A stretch of DNA of 64,000 nt from Meghimatium bilineatum (lineage: Eukaryota > Mollusca > Gastropoda > Stylommatophora > Philomycidae): the NCBI GenBank assembly GCA_034231615.1, contig CM067299.1, positions 14,375,863-14,439,862 on the forward strand. The letters run 5' to 3'. The notes beneath the pieces are model-generated. The model searched no databases and had not been told where the DNA came from. It saw only the letters and a list, made by a program, of their open reading frames with translations. Below are positions 57,005 to 64,000 of this stretch, one piece after another. The position numbers and the translations under genes are program-made. How positions within the stretch are numbered: the stretch's first letter is position 1; the number at the start of each line of letters is the position of its first letter.

Positions 57005-57405
57005 TCTCTACTTTCCCATGATCTACTTACTTATGATCTACTTACCCAATCATTTAGAGATTGCTCTCGGTGAATTACGCAGACATACTAATGGTCGTTC
57101 CTATGATCTACTTACCCAATCACTTGGAGATTGGTCTCGGTGAATTACGCAGAAATACTAGTGGTCGTTCCTATGATCTACTTACTTATGATCTACTTAC
57201 CCAATCATTTAGAGATTGCTCTCGGTGAATTACGCAGACATACTAGTGGTCGCTCCTATGATTATGATCTACTTACTTATGATCTACTTACCCAATCATT
57301 TAGAGATTGCTCTCGGTGAATTACGCAGACATACTAGTGGTCGTTCCTATGATCTACTTACCCAATCATTTGGAGATTGGTCTCGGTGAATTACGCAGAT
57401 GATAC
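57005..57405. repeat. 70-90-bp variable-length tandem repeat
   Basis: Five units built from CTACTTACCCAATCATTTRG, CTCGGTGAATTACGCAGA and ACTAGTGGTCGTTCCTATG. Unit length varies because CTACTTACTTATGAT is duplicated in some copies. Confidence 0.88.
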
Positions 57406-58595
57406 TACCTTATGGCACAACGGTTAGAAAAGCAACACTTAGCAGAGCGGTATGTGCCGCATAGAACACATGTAGCCACTCAGAACATCTTAGACTTCTT
57501 CTGCATCCTATTACTATTTTCAGTCGTCTCGACTTTATTTTGGCACTGGTGTCAAATTCACCTGCGCTAGAGAGAGTGAGATTAACGATGAGAGCAACTT
57601 CTAACTTTAACGTTACCGTGTTTGAATCCAAATACAACACAAGCCACAATTTTAGCCACTTACGAATAGGATTCGCTGCCTGAATGTGATTTCTTGGTTA
57701 TCTTTGCACTCACCAGAGATGTACACAACATAAGTCTGAAACTGCTGTCATCATGGTGTGCCGTGAATGGCTATTATGTATTAAATTATTTTAATATTTT
57801 CTATGAAAGATTTCATTTGTTTTTTGGAACATATCAATATATGTCTACATCTGCAGATATTAATGATTTATATATCTTTGGCCCTCAAAGTAATTGGGTA
57901 CTCAGTTTTTCGCCATTAAGTTACTTAAAACGTACATTTTTACTTCCCTAACAGTTATGTTTGATGTCAAGCGCTGACAACTCAATACTTTTATCAGCTT
58001 GATCTTTTGATTCTAAAGTTGAAAGCAGTCATAATAAAACTCGGTTCAATTACATATCATATGTCAACCGTCCTCACAGTTTCTAAGTAATCTTCGTCGA
58101 TCTTAATGTTTTGGTAGTTTGCGATACCATCGCCGATTGCATTTTTTTAGTAGTTTGTGACGTCACTGCCAGTTTATTTCTATTAATGAGATGGCTGCCG
58201 TATCAACAGTTTATTTAACGACATACAGGAGGAAAATGAAAACTACTGGCCACCTGTCTAACCCAACAGCCCTAACTCCATAACACAAGCAGGTTTACAA
58301 CCACACAACACACCTAAATAAATCTCCATCTCCCATTTCTTGTCGCTAGATGAATCAATCTTCTGCATGATGCATAGATCTGCGCGCTAGGCACAGAGTG
58401 CCCTCTGTCTCTCTTGTATGACCCCTGGGGGAGTTGCTCTCTGTGCGTAGTGCGGAGATTAATGCATTCGGCAGCAGTCCTTAACCTCCACGGCCATCAC
58501 CTCCCCTCCGATGTGCATCCGTGGTATTAAATCGCGGCATAATTTAATTTATTCTTAAATTAGCAATTCTGTTTTTCTGGCAACACGGTCTGTTA
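57406..58595. other. unassigned stretch
   Basis: A possible SINE-3-like remnant at 58340-58430. Frames up to 85 codons lack motifs. Confidence 0.35.
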
Positions 58596-58599
58596 GTGA

Positions 58600-58785
58600 C
58601 GTAATTTCATTCATTCATTTTCCTATTGCGCTGAAGTTAATGCATAGGACAGAGGTCAGATCTCTCCAATCCTGTCTGTTCAAAGCTATTCTGTGCAGTT
58701 CTTGAATATTATGAATAATGGTTGTTTTACTTTCTCTAAGTATTGGTCTTCTGAGTGTTTCTTTGGTCTACCCCTTGACAACACG
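58600..58785 (-). mobile_element. LINE family E 3' end
   Basis: Nearly identical to the part of 45080-45290 that reads RPKETLRRTILRES..SSLC, with an AATGAATG-type tail at the left. Cut at 58785 after CTACCCCTTG. No TSD found. Confidence 0.85.
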
Positions 58786-59093
58786 AAAACTGCCCGCACT
58801 ATAACACACCTGGAATGAAGTTGTATATAATACGAAACTTTGTATACATTTCAGAAAAGTAAGTAAGCGCATGATATGTGATTGAAGATAACACTCATAT
58901 ATTTATATTTCCTTCCGGGGTAATACACGATGTTACAGATATTATATGTATAAATATGTAATTGTGTGTTACACAAAAAAACTAATACCGATAAGATAAG
59001 AAAAAAATAATAAGGAAGAAAAGAAAAACATATTAACATTTCTGTATAAGAGCCTCGTATGAAAAATAGTGACATAATAATAATATATATATA
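58786..59093. other. unassigned spacer
   Basis: Nothing recognised. Confidence 0.3.
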
Positions 59094-60355
<1,262 letters not shown>

Positions 60356-60645
60356 CAAATAGTGTAATTTACTGCAAGGAGGCCACTGCAGACTGTTGGG
60401 TCACCTTTACCGATTAAGGATCTCATACACAGATGAATGTCTATGTGGATCTGGAACCCACACCCCAGAACACATACTTCAGGACTGCCCAACATACAAA
60501 GAGCAGAGACAGCAGACCTGGCCAGAGGATACAGACTTGAGGCAAAAGCTATGGGGCAACCGCTCTAACCTGGAGAAGACAGTGGAGTTCGTCTTGACGA
60601 CATGTCTGGCGGTATAGCATGACCACAGATGCTGAACGCAGAAGA
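60356..60645 (+). mobile_element. LINE RNase H carboxyl tail
   Basis: A 73-codon open frame: MGHLYRLRISYTDECLCGSG, THTPEHILQDCPTYKEQRQQ, TWPEDTDLRQKLWGNRSNLE, ending FVLTTCLAV and a GAAGAAGAAG tail. It is the standard CxCG..TPEHILQxCP..WPxxT end of RNase H-bearing LINEs and is free of stops, so a fairly young fragment. Confidence 0.88.
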
Positions 60646-61126
60646 AGAAGACTTAAGGAAACTTGTAAAAAAAAAGTTTTCGTTATAATCCCCTTCTTAA
60701 GGTAATCATATCCACGGCCCTGTTAACACAACATTGTGATGTCTGTATGACTTTCTGTCATGTTTCTATATTATTCCTTCAGTCAACTTCTTTTCTCATT
60801 ATTTCATTGTTATTTCATATATAGATTATGTCTACACAAATTCATGCTATTCTGTTGTAAGTTTTCGTTGCTTCATTCAAGATTAGAAACATACCATACA
60901 TTGAATCCAAGAGTTACACAAGTCGGAGGTTGTTAACAAACTTTCTATTACAATATCCTGAAAACTATAACGAGTGCCGCAGTGAAACGTTACACATTTA
61001 CATATATACTTATGTTATATAATAATATTGCAGTTTTTTAGTGCACATTATGTTTGTATATTTTAAGCAAGATGTTTTCATTGCTATGTAAAACCATGGA
61101 AACCAGCTTGATTTTTCCCACAAAAT
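60646..61126. other. unassigned stretch
   Basis: Nothing recognised. Confidence 0.3.
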
Positions 61127-61360
61127 GTAGCTTCACTTAAAAAAAAAATTGGTAGCATATCCTATCCAGGACGTAGCTATCAACCCAGCAATTGTTAGCT
61201 GTGGTGATTTTCTAGGCAACATAAATACGTTCAGTAGGTTGCCATTGCTTTCTGAACGGTTTGGATGCACAATTGCCTGTGGTGAGGATCGAACTCGGTA
61301 CCTTTGCCGTCACAGACTGTACCACTTCGCCACAGAGCCGGACAGTCGTAGCGTCACTTA
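61127..61360 (-). mobile_element. SINE-1, full copy with 13-bp TSD
   Basis: GTAGCTTCACTTA at 61127-61139 and GTAGCGTCACTTA at 61348-61360 flank 208 bp. On the minus strand: CCGGCTCTGTGGCGAAGTGG head with A box TGGCGAAGTGG, B box GAGTTCGATCC, GAAAGCAATGGCAACCTACT and tail GCTACCAATTTTTTTT. The best polymerase III boxes of the family. Confidence 0.92.
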
Positions 61361-61870
61361 GTTACGCTATTTTGCCGAAATCAGAGTGATATTACTCAAT
61401 TACACACCATTAGTGCAATATAGTGTAGAATTAAAAAAGAGCGTAACATTAAGAAATTGCACACAGTGAACCCATTATGTAAATTTGTGCAGTGTGTGAT
61501 CACAAAATATTGCAGTTAAAAGCAGGTAATTTAATGTTGTTTAAGGCGGCCAACTGCATTGTCGTAATACTGGAATTCAATATTGAAGTATTTTTCATTC
61601 GAAGCTTGACATATGCTTTTTAAATAATACGCTTAAACACAGGGAGACAAATCAATATTTTCCTTCAAAGTTTAGTTCATATATTTATTCATGTCATCTA
61701 GCTTTGCCGCTAATCCAAGGATTTATAGCCCGGATCAATATCTGCTAAAGACGCTACTCTAAGATTTGGAATAAAAAATTGATTTGTTAAACTCAGATAT
61801 ATCTGTCCTGGCGTTCACTATGAGCATTATGATTTTTGCTGATAAGTTTTTTTTTATTCTCTAACATCGT
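61361..61870. other. unassigned stretch
   Basis: Nothing recognised. Confidence 0.3.
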
Positions 61871-62005
61871 CAGTAACTGCTGACCAACGGGCGTAGGTCT
61901 CCAATTAACTGCTGACCAACAAGAGTGGGTCTCCAAGAACTGCTGACCAACAGGAGTAGGTCTCCAAGTAACTGTTGAGCAGAGGGAGTATGTCTCCATG
62001 AATTT
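61871..62005. repeat. 31-33-bp minisatellite
   Basis: About four units with core ACTGCTGACCAACAGGAGTA and GGTCTCCAA. Confidence 0.88.
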
Positions 62006-62264
62006 ATTGTATACCAATATTTCATTTTATATATCACTCCCAAATATAATTTTTAATTGCTGTTGACACTAAGTATGAACATGGTGACCAATGAAAATTA
62101 TGGGAAAACTGCGATAAGTTCTTTTAGAAGATTGTTTTCCGATTAGCAAACATGTCTTATATATGTCGACGGTCACGATTAAATGCACTGTGATGGAGTT
62201 TTCAGGTGCGTGCTCCTCATCTCATAACAGAGAAGAAAACATTCTAGAGAAATCATCACGACAT

Positions 62265-62640
62265 AATTTCATGAAATTAGCACTCTAGTTAATTTCATGA
62301 AACCCTGTAGCACTCTAGCTAATTTCATGAAATCCTGTAGCACTCTAGTTAATTTCATGAAACTCTGAAGCACTCTAGTTAATTTCATGAAACTCTGAAG
62401 CACTCTAGTTAACTTCATGAAACTCTGAAGCACTCTAGTTAATTTCATGAAACTCTGTAGCACTCTAGTTAATTTCATGAAACTCTGAAGCACTCTAGTT
62501 AATTTCATGAAACTCTGAAGCACTCTAGTTAATTTAATGAAACTCTGAAGCACTCTAGTTAATTTCATGAAACTCTGAAACACTCTAGTTAATTTCATGA
62601 AACTCTGTGTAGCACTATAGTTAATTTCAGTGAAACTGCA
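62265..62640. repeat. 30-bp minisatellite
   Basis: Twelve units of 30 bp with core AGCACTCTAGTTAATTTCAT. One minus frame is open with a 10-residue period (MKLTRVLQSF); artefact. Confidence 0.95.
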
Positions 62641-62949
62641 AAAAAAAAAAAAAAACCAACGTACTTGTTAAGAGAGCATCGGGTCTCAATTTCGAACATT
62701 CGCCACGGAAACGCAGACGACATCTTCAGAGAGCTACCAGTAATAACACTGTGTGAGATTGTTTAATCACAATCTCCTGGAGCATCCGCAGTGTATATAA
62801 AACTGACAGACTGCGCGCTGTTTCTACACCTGCCAGACCGTGTGTTGCCTCTACCGTTTTTCTAAAGAAAACACACTTTGCTAAAGATATCACTGAAGGC
62901 AAATGATTCTCCAACTCATTGTCATCTACTGTCTGAACACATTGTAGGC

Positions 62950-63115
62950 AATCTATTCCAGTTTATACACATTCGGTTGCGTCTATATGTCTAACCAATG
63001 ACCCACTAGACAAATCACCCATGCCACAGCAAACCTTCGTAGATGACATGTCGTTATATTGAGGCTCTCTTATGGAAGCTTTTTAGCATGTCATCTATAC
63101 AATTTTCCAATGTAT
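62950..63115 (-). repeat. dispersed repeat L, copy 2
   Basis: Inverted match to 762-905. Confidence 0.55.
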
Positions 63116-63134
63116 CAGATGACAGAGACAACCA

Positions 63135-64000
63135 TATCGTGATGACTACCATCAGAAAACCAAAAACCAAGCGAAAATAGTAATACAATAAACAAGAAAG
63201 GCAATGACGAGATCATTAGAGTTAACAAGCTTCAAGATGAAAACATATTAAAACTCTTTGAAAGACAAATATAAGAAGAATACAGGAAATTGAACCCAGA
63301 AACAAGGTCAGTTCAAGAAGAGTGGGCACAATTTAAAACTTTAATAAAAGACACAGCTAAGACACTATGTGGTACTATACAACGCGGGAAAGAAGGGGAA
63401 AAGAGCACCCCATGGTGGAGTGAACAAGAAACATATGAAAAATATAGATTGGCACGGAAAGAAGTAAAACAACTGATTAAAGAAGCTAAGAGTAAAGCAT
63501 TGTCTGATTTTGGCAAGAACTAGAACCAGGATTACAAAACAGCTACAAAATGCTTCTACAAAACAATCAAAGTTATGAGAACCAGAACAGAAAATCACGA
63601 TCCTACAGAACTAATAAATGACAAAGAAGGTAAACCAATCTTCAATAAGCAAAGAACATTAAAAAGATGGAAAGAATACTTTTCTGAGTTACTAAATACA
63701 ACACCAAGCAATAATACAGCAAAAGAAGCCATAAAGAGTTGTAATGAACAAGAGCCAAATATTCTCATATAGGAAATTGCTGAGGTCATAAAAACATAAA
63801 AAAGGCAACAAATAATAAAGCTCCAGGGATAGATAACATACCATTAGAAATTATAAGAGCAGCAGGAGAAACAGGATTATATTGGCTAAACAGAATTTTT
63901 AATACAGCGTGGAGGCAACAGAAGACACCAACAGACTGGAGAAAAGCTATCATAGTGCAAATATGGAAAAGGAAAGGCAGCAAAAGAGACTGTAACCAGT
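63135..64000 (+). mobile_element. LINE, endonuclease-to-RT linker and RT start, runs off the window
   Basis: Frames: MNPETRSVQEEWAQFKTLIK, STPWWSEQETYEKYRLARKE, VKQLIKEAKSKALSDFGKN, TIKVMRTRTE, KRWKEYFSELLNTTP, NNKAPGIDNIPLEIIRAAGE-type near 63810 and WRQQKTPTDWRKAIIVQIWK. This is the usual stretch before the RT palm. Stops at 63521-63523 and 63769-63771, and a frameshift near 63795. The catalytic part lies beyond 64000. Confidence 0.88.

Overview
The window is eukaryotic nuclear DNA from an invertebrate animal, most likely a lophotrochozoan. A gastropod mollusc would fit, judged only from the mix of RTE/BovB-like LINEs, tRNA-derived SINEs, Penelope-like and Tc1-like remnants and a lone rhodopsin-type receptor gene; nothing here proves the species. 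It is AT-rich, has no operons or bacterial genes, and almost every long open frame belongs to a mobile element or a tandem repeat.

One host gene looks intact: a class A peptide-type GPCR (25293-26432, minus), with its whole coding region in one exon behind a 5' UTR splice acceptor. No other host gene could be supported.

Layout. 1-8.9 kb: a mosaic of LINE 3' fragments (three families) and two copies of a dispersed repeat carrying a signal-peptide-like reading frame. 9.5-10.5 kb: two minisatellites, the second holding a 40-bp scrap of that repeat. 11.6-14.3 kb: the most complete LINE, RTE/BovB-like, flanked by a 12-bp target-site duplication (TSD). 14.9-24.4 kb: LINE and Penelope 3' ends, an ATC array, four minisatellites, a TIR element inserted in one of them, and a hAT-like MITE inside a LINE. 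24.4-27.2 kb: the receptor gene and a LINE end. 27.3-30.7 kb: two kilobase-scale minisatellites with higher-order structure. 30.8-33.5 kb: a dead Tc1-like transposase, a Penelope-like 3' end and a LINE RNase H domain. 34.5-35.8 kb: a 25-bp array. 35.8-43 kb: SINE-rich, including a SINE with TSD inside a LINE. 42.4-46.5 kb: nested LINEs. 48.4-49.3 kb: a dead DDE transposase. 53.8-54.2 kb: a near-perfect 165-bp palindrome between 14-bp direct repeats. 55-64 kb: more LINE fragments, minisatellites and a SINE with TSD; the last LINE runs off the end.

The outstanding theme is that tandem arrays are very dense (about 10 kb by my count, roughly a sixth of the window) and that at least three grew out of LINE sequence itself, while two (AT)n tracts sit at matching places in two separate LINE copies. 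Several insertions can be ordered in time from nesting and TSDs.
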